From NCBI GenBank assembly GCA_001767455.1, contig MELC01000036.1, positions 175,680-234,082 on the forward strand: a DNA stretch of 58,403 nt. The letters are read 5' to 3'. This document shows, in pieces, positions 1 through 8,938 of this stretch; position 1 is the first letter of the stretch; each line of letters opens with the position of its first letter. The DNA comes from Acidobacteria bacterium RIFCSPLOWO2_12_FULL_66_21 (GTDB lineage: Bacteria > Acidobacteriota > Vicinamibacteria > Vicinamibacterales > 2-12-FULL-66-21). The position numbers and the translations under genes are program-made. The notes under the pieces were generated by a model. That model saw nothing but the letters and a program-made list of their open reading frames with translations, had not been told where the DNA came from and ran no database searches.

Positions 1-75
1 CCACCTGTTGGCAGGGCTAAAGCCCTGCGCTACGCCCTGCCACCTGTTGGCAGGGCTAAAGCCCTGCGCTACGCC
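1..75. repeat. REP-like palindrome, two tandem copies
   Basis: Two copies of a 39-bp unit (starting at 1 and 40) each contain the palindrome GCAGGGCTAAAGCCCTGC followed by GCTACG. The same palindrome family recurs at 20115-20173, 22442-22466 and 39338-39568. The array abuts the stop codon of lgt, so on the minus strand it would form hairpins at the 3' end of that transcript. Confidence 0.8.
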
Positions 76-884
76 TACGCTGCCCGCGCCCGCCGCGCGT
101 CCGTGCGCGGCGCCGGGTCGGTGCGCCGTCCCAGCGCGAAGAGCATCACGATCGCCAGCGGCACGAGCAGGAGCGACACGAACTGCGATGTCGAGAACAG
201 CCCCACCGTGCCACGCGTGTCGCCGCGGTAGAACTCGATGATGAAGCGCGAGATGCCGTAGAAAAGCATGTACGCCCAGAACGTTCGTCCCGGATACGGG
301 CGTCCCTTTCGCTCCGTCGCGAGCAGGAACAACAGGATCAGCAGTTCCGCCGCCGCCTCGTAGAGCTGGGTCGGGTGAAGCGGCACGTTGAGCGGAGTGC
401 CCACGTTGGCGGCGGCATATTCGTTGTGAAACGTGATCGCCCACGGGACCGACGCCGGCCGGCCGAAGCAGCAGCCCGCGAAGAGGCATCCCATGCGGCC
501 GACGACGTGTCCGAGTGCGATGCCGGGCGCGAAGATGTCGGTGACCGTCCACACCGGCATCCGATGGCGGCGGAGGTACCACAGGGCGACCACGACCGCC
601 GCGATCAGCCCCCCGTAGAACACGCCGCCCGATCGCAGCAGCGTCAGCAGCTCCGCCGGGCTCCGCCTGAACGTGTCGTAATCGACGACGAGCAGCAGGA
701 GCTTCGCCCCGGCGAGCGCGCTGATGATGATCCAGATGCCGAGGTCCATCACCCGGGTGGGGTCGAGACCGCGCGTCCGCGCCCGCGTCAACGCGAACTG
801 CAGCCCCAGCAGGTATGCCGCGGCAAGCAGCACGCCGTAGGTGTAGACGGGAAAGCGGCCGATCTCAAAGAGGATGGGATGCAT
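75..884 (-). CDS. lgt: Prolipoprotein diacylglyceryl transferase
   Basis: Integral membrane enzyme that moves a diacylglyceryl group from phosphatidylglycerol to the lipobox cysteine of prolipoproteins, the first step of lipoprotein maturation. The 269-residue length is normal for the family. It starts MHPILFEIGRFPVYTYGVLL, carries the family stretch GRMGCLFAGCCFGRP and the later HPTQLYEA motif, and has several hydrophobic segments. Its start lies inside the 3' end of lspA (20-nt overlap), so the two successive lipoprotein-processing enzymes are probably translationally coupled downstream of ileS. The stop codon sits at the edge of a REP-like repeat. Confidence 0.96.
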   Translation of the reverse strand: MHPILFEIGRFPVYTYGVLLAAAYLLGLQFALTRARTRGLDPTRVMDLGIWIIISALAGAKLLLLVVDYDTFRRSPAELLTLLRSGGVFYGGLIAAVVVALWYLRRHRMPVWTVTDIFAPGIALGHVVGRMGCLFAGCCFGRPASVPWAITFHNEYAAANVGTPLNVPLHPTQLYEAAAELLILLFLLATERKGRPYPGRTFWAYMLFYGISRFIIEFYRGDTRGTVGLFSTSQFVSLLLVPLAIVMLFALGRRTDPAPRTDARRARAA

Positions 885-1434
885 GTCGTCGCCCTGCGCC
901 GAGCATTTCGAGCAGCACCATGATAGCGCCTGTGGTGATGGAGAAGTCGGCGACGTTGAACGCCCAGAAGTGCGTCGAGCCCCAGTAAATGTCCACGAAA
1001 TCGATGACGTAGCCCGCGATCGCGCGATCGATCAGGTTCCCGAACGCTCCGCCGAGGATCAGGACGAGGCCGTAGCGGGCGAGCCGCTCGTGGAATCCGA
1101 GCTGGGCCGCGTAGCCCGCGATGGCCACGAGCGCCAGCGCGCCGATGCCGATCATGACCAGCGGCTTGTACGAAAAATCGGTGGTGTTCAGCAGGCCGAA
1201 CGCGGCTCCCGTATTGTGCACGTGCGTGAGATCCAGGAGCCGGGGGATGACGTTGCGGCTGTCGCCGAGCGCGAGCGAATTGCGGACGGCCGCCTTCGTC
1301 AGCTGATCGAGCGCGACGACGAGCGTCAGCAGCACCACTTCCGACCGGCTCGCGTACAGCCGCGGCGCCCTCGGCGCGTCCGGGGACGGCGCGGGCAGAG
1401 ACCGATCGGGCATGCCGGGGGACGTGGTCATCAT
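865..1434 (-). CDS. lspA: Lipoprotein signal peptidase (signal peptidase II)
   Basis: Membrane aspartyl peptidase that cleaves the signal peptide from diacylglyceryl-modified prolipoproteins. The family signatures are present: HVHNTGAAFGLL, GGAFGNLIDR with the first catalytic Asp, and FNVADFSITTG with the second. Four hydrophobic segments are visible in about 190 residues. An upstream open stretch is antisense to the ileS tail; the ATG at 1434 (or the adjacent ATG at 1431), 4 nt after the ileS stop, gives the normal family length. The ileS-lspA order is classical; here lgt follows with a 20-nt overlap. Confidence 0.95.
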   Translation of the reverse strand: MMTTSPGMPDRSLPAPSPDAPRAPRLYASRSEVVLLTLVVALDQLTKAAVRNSLALGDSRNVIPRLLDLTHVHNTGAAFGLLNTTDFSYKPLVMIGIGALALVAIAGYAAQLGFHERLARYGLVLILGGAFGNLIDRAIAGYVIDFVDIYWGSTHFWAFNVADFSITTGAIMVLLEMLGAGRRHASHPL

Positions 1435-1438
1435 CGCG

Positions 1439-4252
1439 TCATCGCGCAGGCGCGGCCCCCGGCAGTGACCCCGCGCAGCGGGCGCAGATGCCCTCGCCGT
1501 CGAGCGACGGCACGACGCGCCAGCAGCGCGCGCACTTCTCGCCGTCGGCCCGCCCGACCGTGACCGCGACCTCCGGGCCGTCGCCGCCGGGGGTCTCGAG
1601 GTCCACCTGCGAGACGATGAAGAGCATCGGCAGGTCCGCTTCGTACTGGCGTAACAGCCGCGCCGCGTCTCCACGCGCGGCGAGCGAGACGCGCGCGCCG
1701 AGCGAGTTGCCGATCGACTTGTCCTGCCGCGCCGTCTCGAGCACGCGGTTGACCTCGTCGCGGATGGCGATCAGCCGTTCCCAGCGCCCCGTCACCGCCG
1801 GGTCGATCATCGGCGCGACGTCGGACGGAAACTCCGCGAGGTGCACCGACTCGTCGCGGCGCCCCGGCAGGTGACGCCAGAGCTCGTCGGCGGTCATCGG
1901 CAGGATGGGCGCGAGCAGCCGCGTCAGGCCGTCCGCGATCACGTACATGGCCGTCTGGGCCGATCGGCGCTCCGGCGATCGGGCCGCGAAGGTGTACAAG
2001 CGGTCCTTCGACACGTCCGCGTAGAAGGCGCTGAGGTCGACCGTGACGAACTGGTTCACCGACTGGAAGATCGCGGGGAAGTCGTACTGCTCGTACGCCC
2101 GGACGATGACGGCCGCCTCGGCGGCGTACCGCGCGAGCGCATACCGATCCACCTCCTGCATCGCTTCCGGCGCGAGGCGGTCCGTTGCCGGATCGAAATC
2201 GTACAGGTTCGAGACCAGATACCGCAGCGTGTTGCGGATCTTGCGGTACGCCTCGACCACGCGCGCGAGGATCTGCTTGCCGACCCGCACCTCCTCGCGG
2301 AAATCGACCATCGCGATCCAGAGACGGATGATTTCCGCGCCGCTCTCCTTGATGATGTCCTGCGGCTCGATCGTGTTGCCGAGCGACTTGGACATCTTGC
2401 GGCCGTCCTCCGCCACGAAGAACCCGTGGGTGACGACCTGGCGGAAGGGAGGGCGCCCGCGCGTGCCCAGGCCGACGAGCAGCGAGCTCTGGAACCAGCC
2501 GCGGTGCTGGTCGCTTCCCTCGAGGTACACGTCGGCGGGCCACGTGAGCTCGGGCCGGAAGGGCAGGACGGCCTCGTGGCTCGACCCCGAGTCGAACCAC
2601 ACGTCGAGGATGTCGTGCTCGCGCTCGAATTCACGGCCGCCGCAGCCGGGACAGGCGAGTCCGTCCGGCAGGAACTCCTCGAGCGGGCGCTCGTACCACG
2701 CGTCGGCGCCGTAGCGATCGCACACCTCGGCCGCGCGCTCGACGAGGCCCGGCGTCAGCAGCGCCTCGCCGCACGCCTTGCAGTCCATGGCGGGAATCGG
2801 CACGCCCCAGGCGCGCTGGCGCGAGATGCACCAGTCGGGACGGTTCGCGATCATGTTGCCGATCCGCTCGCGCCCCCACGCCGGCACCCAGGTCACGTCG
2901 TTCTCAATCGCCTGGAGCGCGGCGCTTCTCAGTGTCCGCCCGCCGTTCGGCGCGCCCGGATCCCCAAACGGCGCGTCCATCGCGATGAACCACTGCGAGG
3001 TGGCCAGGAAGATCACGGGGTTGTGGCAGCGCCAGCAGTGCGGGTACGAATGCTGGAACGGCTCCCGGTGCCAGAGGCGCGCGCGCTCGGCGAGGGCCTC
3101 CTCGATGCGCGGGTTCGCGTCGAACACCCGCTGGCCCCCAAAGAGCTCGACCGTCTGGAGGAAGTGGCCGCCGGGGCCGACCGGCGCGTAGATGTCCAGC
3201 CCGTACTTGACGCCGGTGGTGAAGTCGTCGCTGCCGTGGCCCGGCGCGGTATGCACCGCGCCGGTGCCCTGCTCGAGCGTCACGTAGTCGGCAAGGACCC
3301 CCACCGAATGCCGCGCGTACAGCGGATGCTGGAAGCGCAGTCCTTCCAGCGCCGCGCCCTTCACGCGCGCGATGGGTTCTCCGAAACGTCGTCCGACCGC
3401 GGCCGCCACGCGGCTGGCCAGCCCCTCGGCGACGATCAACGCACGGCCGTCCACGTCGTACGCGCCGTACTCGAGCTCCGGGTGAAACGCGATCGCCAGG
3501 TTCGACGGGATCGTCCACGGGGTCGTCGTCCAGATGAGCACCGACACGGACCGGCCGGACAGCGCCGGCGCGATCGTGTGGAGCGCGTCCGCGCTGTCGG
3601 GCGCCAGCGGGAACTCGACGTAGATCGAGGGCGACGAGTGATCGGCGTACTCGACCTCGGCTTCGGCCAGCGCCGTCCGGCAGTGGATGCACCAGTGCAC
3701 CGGCTTCTTGCCCTTGTAGACGAGCCCCTGCTCGACGAACCGCTTGAGCGCGCGCGTGATCGCCGCCTGGTACCGGAAGTCCATCGTCAGGTACAGGTGG
3801 TCCCAGTCCCCGAACACACCGAGGCGCTGGAACTCCGCGCTCATCACGTCGATGAAGCGCGTCGCATAGGCGCGGCAGGCGCGGCGGAAATCCGCGATGG
3901 ACATGTCGCGCTTCTTCGGGCCGAGCTCGCGATCGACCTTCAGCTCGATCGGCAGCCCGTGACAGTCGTACCCGAGCACGTACGGCGAGTCGAAGCCCAT
4001 CATCGTGCGCGACTTGACGACGACATCCTTGAGGATCTTGTTCATCGCCGTGCCGAGGTGGATGCGGCCGTTCGCGTACGGCGGGCCGTCGTGCAGGACG
4101 AACTTCGGGCGCCCGGCGCGGCGCTCGCGAATCCGCTCGTACAGCCCCATGTCCTTCCAGCGGGCGAGCGTCAGCGGCTCGGCGGCCTGCAGGTTCGCCT
4201 TCATGGGAAAGTCCGTGCGAGGCAGATTCAGCGTCTCTTTCCAGTTGGCCAT
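1439..4252 (-). CDS. ileS: Isoleucine--tRNA ligase
   Basis: Class I aminoacyl-tRNA synthetase charging tRNA-Ile in the cytoplasm. The 937 residues match bacterial IleS. Near residue 58 the HIGH region reads [13 protein letters not shown], and the KMSKS loop reads [11 protein letters not shown]. The C-terminus has a CxxC...CxxC zinc site (CARCW and CARC). The middle keeps the editing-domain style sequence [12 protein letters not shown]. Upstream on the minus strand a weak minus-10-like TAAGAT (4266-4271) lies 13 nt before the ATG. The gene heads a likely ileS-lspA-lgt operon. Confidence 0.97.
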   Translation of the reverse strand: MANWKETLNLPRTDFPMKANLQAAEPLTLARWKDMGLYERIRERRAGRPKFVLHDGPPYANGRIHLGTAMNKILKDVVVKSRTMMGFDSPYVLGYDCHGLPIELKVDRELGPKKRDMSIADFRRACRAYATRFIDVMSAEFQRLGVFGDWDHLYLTMDFRYQAAITRALKRFVEQGLVYKGKKPVHWCIHCRTALAEAEVEYADHSSPSIYVEFPLAPDSADALHTIAPALSGRSVSVLIWTTTPWTIPSNLAIAFHPELEYGAYDVDGRALIVAEGLASRVAAAVGRRFGEPIARVKGAALEGLRFQHPLYARHSVGVLADYVTLEQGTGAVHTAPGHGSDDFTTGVKYGLDIYAPVGPGGHFLQTVELFGGQRVFDANPRIEEALAERARLWHREPFQHSYPHCWRCHNPVIFLATSQWFIAMDAPFGDPGAPNGGRTLRSAALQAIENDVTWVPAWGRERIGNMIANRPDWCISRQRAWGVPIPAMDCKACGEALLTPGLVERAAEVCDRYGADAWYERPLEEFLPDGLACPGCGGREFEREHDILDVWFDSGSSHEAVLPFRPELTWPADVYLEGSDQHRGWFQSSLLVGLGTRGRPPFRQVVTHGFFVAEDGRKMSKSLGNTIEPQDIIKESGAEIIRLWIAMVDFREEVRVGKQILARVVEAYRKIRNTLRYLVSNLYDFDPATDRLAPEAMQEVDRYALARYAAEAAVIVRAYEQYDFPAIFQSVNQFVTVDLSAFYADVSKDRLYTFAARSPERRSAQTAMYVIADGLTRLLAPILPMTADELWRHLPGRRDESVHLAEFPSDVAPMIDPAVTGRWERLIAIRDEVNRVLETARQDKSIGNSLGARVSLAARGDAARLLRQYEADLPMLFIVSQVDLETPGGDGPEVAVTVGRADGEKCARCWRVVPSLDGEGICARCAGSLPGAAPAR

Positions 4253-4273
4253 GGGTGATCTATGTATCTTAGT

Positions 4274-4432
4274 TCAGCTATCAGCTATCAGCTATCAGCC
4301 ATCAGTCCGGAAGCTGGGAGCTGAAAGCTGGGAGCTGGAAGCTGGAAGCTGGGAGCTGGAAGCTGGGAGCTGGAAGCTGGGAGCTGGAAGCTGGGAGCTG
4401 GAAGCTGGGAGCTGGAAGCTGGGAGCTGAGAG
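4274..4432. repeat. Simple tandem repeat (AGCTATC and AGCTGGAAGCTGGG types)
   Basis: A short run of CAGCTATCAGC units is followed by about eight copies of alternating GGAAGCTGG / GGGAGCTGG units with a 14-bp period. No coding potential. The same low-complexity family recurs at 40925-40998, and similar families at 28712-28910 and 17516-17577. It lies between the 5' end of ileS and the 3' end of the next minus-strand gene. Confidence 0.85.
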
Positions 4433-4454
4433 CCAGCGCTGTCCCAAACAGAAA

Positions 4455-4484
4455 CGGCCGGCGCTCCCGAAGGAACGCCGGCCG
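4455..4484 (-). terminator. Intrinsic terminator-like hairpin
   Basis: A perfect 9-bp stem (CGGCCGGCG / CGCCGGCCG) with a 12-nt loop lies 28 nt beyond the stop of the secreted LecA-like gene. On the minus strand it is followed by the short U-rich tract TTTCTG. Position and structure fit a Rho-independent terminator, although the T-run is short. Confidence 0.7.
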
Positions 4485-4511
4485 ATCAGAAGCGCTTCAG
4501 CGCGCGACCGG

Positions 4512-5330
4512 CTAGCGGCGCCGCACCTGCTGCACCACCTCGACGCGGAACTCACCCTGGTTGTCGCTCAGTTCGTCGTCGTTGACGCCGAGGAACAACT
4601 GACCCGCGCCCGGCATCGGGATGGCCGTCTGGGTGCCGATCGGGAACGGCGCGCCATTACCGATTCGTCCGATGAGCGCGCCCGCCAGAATCCGCGGCAT
4701 CGGCGAGCCGGCGGCGTACCGATTGGATTTCGCGCCGTCCGCCGTCGCGATGTCGCTGGCGTCCGGGCTCAACTGTACTTCACCGGTCGTGTGGAAGGTG
4801 ATCGTCTCTCCCTTGCGGACGGTGATGCCCGTCGGCGTCCACCGGTTTCGAGCCGGTACGGCGATGCCCGCCCCGGTGCCGGGCTGTGCCCGCGTGCCGG
4901 TCGTCGCCACGACGTTGTCGGGGCGGAACAGCACGATGCGGCCGATCTCCGACGACGAGAATTCGCGCTCGCCGGTGCTGGTCTTGAAGGTGATCTTCAG
5001 CGGCGACGTGCCGCTGATGTCGTAGAGCTGCCCTTCGACCGTCTGGCCGTTCCGCAGCATGACGACCTGCTGGCCACCGGAGAGCTTCGCCCAGTCGGCC
5101 TCGCTCGGGGTGCCGCCGGTGAAGTCGATCACCGCCACGTCGTTCGTGGGGATCTGGCGCTCCTGCCCGTTCACCCGAATGGTGAATCCGACGCCGCCCA
5201 TGTCGATGAGCTGGCCGCTGATGCGCTCGCCCGAGCGCATGACGAGCGTCGCGCTTTCCTGAGCGAGCGCCACACCTGTGACCGTCAGCGCCACAATCGA
5301 CAGCGCAAGAATAGTACGTTTCAGCATCAT
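4512..5330 (-). CDS. Secreted protein with LecA-like C-terminal domain
   Basis: A signal peptide is clear (KRTILALSIVALTVTGVALAQ, residues 4-24, cleavage near AQ). Residues about 25-140 contain two similar blocks (MRSGERISGQLIDMGG and MLRNGQTVEGQLYDISG) that look like repeated small beta units. Residues about 165-265 (ITVRKGETITFHTTGEV, GALIGRIG, GQLFLGVNDDELSDNQGEF) resemble the beta-sandwich of the LecA/PA-IL galactose-binding lectin family, including the NDD and DN acidic residues near the C-terminus that bind calcium in that family. The ATG is preceded by AGGAGG at a good distance. Function is inferred: a periplasmic or exported sugar-binding protein. No partner is evident; it is followed by a terminator hairpin. 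Confidence 0.75.
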   Translation of the reverse strand: MMLKRTILALSIVALTVTGVALAQESATLVMRSGERISGQLIDMGGVGFTIRVNGQERQIPTNDVAVIDFTGGTPSEADWAKLSGGQQVVMLRNGQTVEGQLYDISGTSPLKITFKTSTGEREFSSSEIGRIVLFRPDNVVATTGTRAQPGTGAGIAVPARNRWTPTGITVRKGETITFHTTGEVQLSPDASDIATADGAKSNRYAAGSPMPRILAGALIGRIGNGAPFPIGTQTAIPMPGAGQLFLGVNDDELSDNQGEFRVEVVQQVRRR

Positions 5331-5501
5331 TCACATCCTCCTATGCCACCGATCGCGCGGATCGCGCGGGATTGCACACCCCTCGAATTTTCAGGATGTA
5401 AGGCTGCAAGCTCAGAGCCACCGCGCAGAGTCAGCGGCCGACCCGGAGCCGCCTCATCAGTATGAGGCCTTCGACCGGTCAAAATCGCCAAAAACCCCCT
5501 G

Positions 5502-5507
5502 TATAAT
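5502..5507 (+). promoter_or_regulatory. Minus-10 element TATAAT for the M16 operon
   Basis: A consensus TATAAT ends 6 nt before the ATG at 5514, so transcription should start at or within a few nucleotides of the start codon. No good minus-35 hexamer is visible at 16-18 nt. GGAG overlaps the spacer but is only 2 nt from the ATG, too close for a normal ribosome site. Confidence 0.6.
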
Positions 5508-5513
5508 GGAGAA

Positions 5514-6827
5514 ATGGCGCTGCACGACACCCTCCTCGCCCCGGTCGCGTTGCGCAGCGCTGTCCTCGATAACGGTCTCAAGCTGCTCGTCCAGGAGGTC
5601 CACACCGCGCCGCTGGTGTCGGTCTGGTGCTGGTACCGCGTGGGGTCGCGCGATGAGGGTCCCGGGTCCACCGGCGTGTCCCATTGGGTCGAGCACATGA
5701 ATTTCAAGGGGACGGCGAACATCCCTCGCGACCAGATGAAAGGGATCGTCGAGCGCTTTGGCGGGATGTGGAACGGCTACACGTGGATCGACCAGACCAC
5801 CTACCTGGAGACCGCCGGACGCGACGCGCTCGACCGGATGCTGTTCATCGAGGCCGAGCGGATGGCCAACGGCCTCTACGAGCCCGATGAGTGCGAGTCG
5901 GAGCGGACGGTGATCATCTCCGAGCTGCACGGAGGCGAAAACGACCCCGACCAGCTCCTCGACACCGAGGTGACGGCCACCGCCTTCCGCGTGCATCCGT
6001 ACGGCCACCCGACCATTGGCTGGATCGACGACCTGCGGTCGATGACGCGCGACGATCTCTACGGTCATTACCGCCGCTTCTACATTCCAAACAACGCCAC
6101 GCTCGTGGTCGTCGGCGACGTCGAGGCAGACGACGTCATAGGTCGCGCGGAGAAGCATTTCGGCGCGATTCCCTCGGAATCGGAGCCCGCCCGGATCTCC
6201 GTCGCGGAGCCCGCACAATCAGCCGAGCGCCGGGTGGTGGTGGAGCGCGAGGGCACCGTCGGGTACGTGAAGCTCGTCTATCACGCCCCGGCGGCCGGTG
6301 AGCCCGACTTCTTTCCGATGCTGGTGCTCGATGCCGTCCTGTCCGGCGCGAAGGGCGTGAACCTCTGGTCGAGTTTCCGCGGCACGCCGCCGCAGCGGAC
6401 GGCGCGCCTCTACACCGGCGTTGTCGATCGCGGGCTGGCATCGGCGGTCTCAGGCGCGCTGCTGCCGACCGCCGACCCGTTCCTCTACACGCTGTCGTTC
6501 ACGGCCATGGAAGGGATCGGCGTCGACACCGTCGAGGCGAAGGCGCTGGCGGAGATCGAGCGCGTCCGCTCTGGAGGCATCCAGCCGGAGGAGCTCGTTC
6601 GCGCGAAGCGGCAGCTCCGGGCGCGTCTCGTGTTCGAGAACGACAGCGTCACCAACATCGCGCACCAGCTCGGATATTTCGAGACCGTCACGGGACCGGG
6701 CACCTTTCCGCTGCTGCGGTCGAGAATCGAGCAGGTCACCGCGGAGGAGGTGTGGGACGTCGCGCGCCGGCGGCTTGCCCCATCGAACCGCACAGTCGGC
6801 TGGTTCCGTCCGATCGAGGCGCGATGA
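5514..6827 (+). CDS. M16 family zinc metallopeptidase, catalytic subunit
   Basis: Inverse-zincin endopeptidase of the insulinase / mitochondrial-processing-peptidase family. The HxxEH zinc motif is intact (H57-W-V-E60-H61), followed by the family-typical MNFKGT. About 437 residues is normal for a two-domain bacterial M16B subunit. The start follows directly after a TATAAT box. The gene overlaps the next M16 gene by 4 nt (ATGA), and that partner lacks the zinc motif, so the two probably form a heterodimer as in MPP alpha/beta. No signal peptide is seen, so a cytoplasmic role is likely. Substrate unknown. Confidence 0.92.
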   Translation: MALHDTLLAPVALRSAVLDNGLKLLVQEVHTAPLVSVWCWYRVGSRDEGPGSTGVSHWVEHMNFKGTANIPRDQMKGIVERFGGMWNGYTWIDQTTYLETAGRDALDRMLFIEAERMANGLYEPDECESERTVIISELHGGENDPDQLLDTEVTATAFRVHPYGHPTIGWIDDLRSMTRDDLYGHYRRFYIPNNATLVVVGDVEADDVIGRAEKHFGAIPSESEPARISVAEPAQSAERRVVVEREGTVGYVKLVYHAPAAGEPDFFPMLVLDAVLSGAKGVNLWSSFRGTPPQRTARLYTGVVDRGLASAVSGALLPTADPFLYTLSFTAMEGIGVDTVEAKALAEIERVRSGGIQPEELVRAKRQLRARLVFENDSVTNIAHQLGYFETVTGPGTFPLLRSRIEQVTAEEVWDVARRRLAPSNRTVGWFRPIEAR

Positions 6828-8101
6828 TGGCGACACTCGCGCGGGGCCTGTCCCCGGTCCGTGCCGTGCTCGACAACGGCGCGGTGGTTCTCGTCCAGCA
6901 GACGGCTGCCGCGCCTGCCGTCACGATCAACGCGACCTTTCTCGCCGGCAGCCTGTACGATCCCGACGCGACGCCGGGGCTGGCGTATCTCACGGCGCGG
7001 GTGATGGACCGCGGGACCGAGCACCGGAGCGCCGATGCCCTGGCCGAGGCGCTCGACGAGCGCGGCGTGTCGCTTCGCCTCAACACCACCCGGCACGCGT
7101 TGACGCTGTCGTGCACCTGCCTCACCGAGGATTTCCCCGACGTGCTGGCTCTCGTCGTGGACGTGGCGCGCAGGCCGGCGTTCCCGCCCGAGGAGTTCGC
7201 CAAGCGCCGCGCGGATACGATCACGATCATCCGGCAGGACGACGACAGTCCCGCCGTGCGGGCGGTCACCGGCCTCGTGGAGCTGCTGTACGGCGGGAAC
7301 CATCCGTACGGGCGTCCCGCGAAGGGGACCGTTCCCGTCATCGAAGGCATCGATCGAACCGCCGTCGCCGCATTTCATTCCGCGCACGTCCGGCCCGCGG
7401 TCCTGTCGCTTGCTGTCGTCGGCGACGTGAGTCCCGACGCCGTGCTCGCGCGCGCGCAGGCGGAGCTCGAGGACTGGGCGGGCGCGCCTGCCGGCCCAAT
7501 CGTCGTTCCGCCGCCCCCTGCGTCGGCCGCGCGGCGCGAACGCATGTTCGCGATGCCCGGCAAGCCCCAGACCGACATCGCGTACGGCTTCACGACGATC
7601 AGCCGCCTCGACCCCCGCTACTGCGCGTACTGGATGATGAACAACATCCTCGGGCAGTTCGGCCTCGGCGGCCGGCTGGCCGAGAACATCCGCGAGCGTC
7701 AGGGCATGGCGTATTACGCCTTCAGTGTCTTCGACGCGAACGTCGGCGAGGGACCGCTCATGGTCCGGGCCGGCGTCGACCCGCAGAACGTCCGCCGCGC
7801 CATCGACGCGATTGACCTCGAGGTTCGCCACCTCGGGCTCGAAGGGCCCACGGCCGTGGAGATGCAGGAGACGCGTGATTCTCTGATCGGGTCGATCCCG
7901 CGGATGTTCGAGACGAACGAGAGCATCGCCGAGTTCCTCCAGACGGGCGAGCAGTTCGGGCTGGGGCTCGACTACGATCGGCGGCTTCCCGGATTGCTGG
8001 ACGCGGTCACGCGCGACGAGGTCGCGTCGGCGGCCGCCGAAGTACTGGAGCCCGCGCGCGCCGCCGTCGCCGTCGCCGGGCCGCACGAGGGGAGCGCGTG
8101 A
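6824..8101 (+). CDS. M16 family peptidase, non-catalytic partner subunit
   Basis: A 425-residue M16-fold protein that lacks HxxEH: the corresponding region reads YLTARVMDRGTEH. The second half retains the conserved Arg/Tyr pair region (FGLGGRLAENIRERQGMAYY) used by the partner subunit for substrate binding. The ATG at 6824 overlaps the TGA of the catalytic subunit, and the stop overlaps the GTG of the HAD gene, so the three genes form a tight operon. By analogy with paired M16B proteins it should complete the closed chamber of the peptidase. Confidence 0.9.
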   Translation: MMATLARGLSPVRAVLDNGAVVLVQQTAAAPAVTINATFLAGSLYDPDATPGLAYLTARVMDRGTEHRSADALAEALDERGVSLRLNTTRHALTLSCTCLTEDFPDVLALVVDVARRPAFPPEEFAKRRADTITIIRQDDDSPAVRAVTGLVELLYGGNHPYGRPAKGTVPVIEGIDRTAVAAFHSAHVRPAVLSLAVVGDVSPDAVLARAQAELEDWAGAPAGPIVVPPPPASAARRERMFAMPGKPQTDIAYGFTTISRLDPRYCAYWMMNNILGQFGLGGRLAENIRERQGMAYYAFSVFDANVGEGPLMVRAGVDPQNVRRAIDAIDLEVRHLGLEGPTAVEMQETRDSLIGSIPRMFETNESIAEFLQTGEQFGLGLDYDRRLPGLLDAVTRDEVASAAAEVLEPARAAVAVAGPHEGSA

Positions 8102-8817
8102 GCCTGGCCAAGCCATCCGGCACCGCGCGCGCGGTGCTCTTCGACGTGGACTTCACGCTGATCTACCCGGGACCGACCTTCCAGGGCGTCGGCTACCGCC
8201 ACTTCTGCGCGCGCCACGGCATCGGCGTGGATCCGGCCGCATTCGAGCAGGCGGTGGCGGGCGCCTCGACCCTGCTGGACTCTTCCGGAGGCATCTACGA
8301 TCCGCAGGTCTTCATCGACTACACGAAGCGCATCATCGAGCTGATGGGCGGATCCGGACCGGGTGTAGAGCGGGCCTCGCGCGACATCTATGACGAGTGG
8401 GCGGCGTGCCAGCACTTCTCGTTGTACGAGGATGTGGCCGACGTCCTTCGCGGCCTGCACCGAGCGGGGCTCAAGATCGGGCTCATTTCCAACACGCAGC
8501 GGTGCCTCACGTCCTTTCAGAAGCACTTCGAGCTGGACGGCCTCTTCTCGGCCGCGGTCTCCTCGTCGGACCACGGGTACATGAAACCGCATCCGAGCAT
8601 CTTCGAGGCGGCGCTGCGCGCGCTCGACACCGAACCGGGGGACGCGGTGATGGTCGGCGACAGCCTCGCGCACGACATCGAGGGTGCCCTGCTTTGCGGC
8701 ATGCGTGCCGTGCTCGTGTCGCGGTCGGGCGCTCCGCAGGCATGCCCGCCCGAGGTTCCGGTGATACAGTCTCTGCGGGAGCTGCCCCCGCTGCTGGCAG
8801 GCCGGGCTCAAACGTAA
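8098..8817 (+). CDS. HAD-superfamily hydrolase
   Basis: Cytoplasmic phosphatase-like HAD protein of 239 residues. Motif I is D16-V-D18-F-T, motif II the Ser in GLISNT near residue 130, motif III the Lys in HGYMKPHP, and motif IV GDSLAHDIEGA. A helical cap sits between motifs I and II. The GTG start overlaps the stop of the M16 partner gene by 4 nt, which points to co-translation. The substrate cannot be read from the sequence; small phosphometabolites are usual for this subfamily. Confidence 0.88.
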   Translation: MSLAKPSGTARAVLFDVDFTLIYPGPTFQGVGYRHFCARHGIGVDPAAFEQAVAGASTLLDSSGGIYDPQVFIDYTKRIIELMGGSGPGVERASRDIYDEWAACQHFSLYEDVADVLRGLHRAGLKIGLISNTQRCLTSFQKHFELDGLFSAAVSSSDHGYMKPHPSIFEAALRALDTEPGDAVMVGDSLAHDIEGALLCGMRAVLVSRSGAPQACPPEVPVIQSLRELPPLLAGRAQT

Positions 8818-8822
8818 TTCAA

Positions 8823-8910
8823 AGGAGGAGGGGAGGAGGGAAGGCGTGTTCCCGGTTGAATGCGACAGCCAGAAGACGCGCGTGTACGTTTCCCCTCCTC
8901 CCTTCCTCCT
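8823..8910. repeat. Polypurine/polypyrimidine inverted repeat
   Basis: A roughly 20-bp purine arm (8823-8842, AGGAGGAGGGGAGGAGGGAA) is mirrored by a pyrimidine arm at 8890-8910 with a few mismatches, enclosing a loop of about 47 nt. It lies between the HAD stop and the GNAT start. It could act as a terminator-like structure or sequester an extreme Shine-Dalgarno-like tract; this is inference. Confidence 0.6.
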
Positions 8911-8938
8911 GTTCGTTTTCCTCGTACGCCGCGCCTCT

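Noticed and set aside
8-241. Open frame over the left REP repeats
   Set aside because: The sequence is translated palindrome repeat (LLAGLKPCATP twice) and overlaps lgt on the other strand.
1841-4258. Long plus-strand frame opposite ileS, and similar long antisense frames elsewhere (25558-28710, 31131-32831, 47912-49606)
   Set aside because: Arg/Ala/Gly-rich shadows of well-supported genes in GC-rich DNA, with no domain signal.
4310-4432. G-rich repeat as a G-quadruplex regulatory element
   Set aside because: Runs of G rarely exceed three and alternate with AAGCT; low-complexity repeat is the simpler view.
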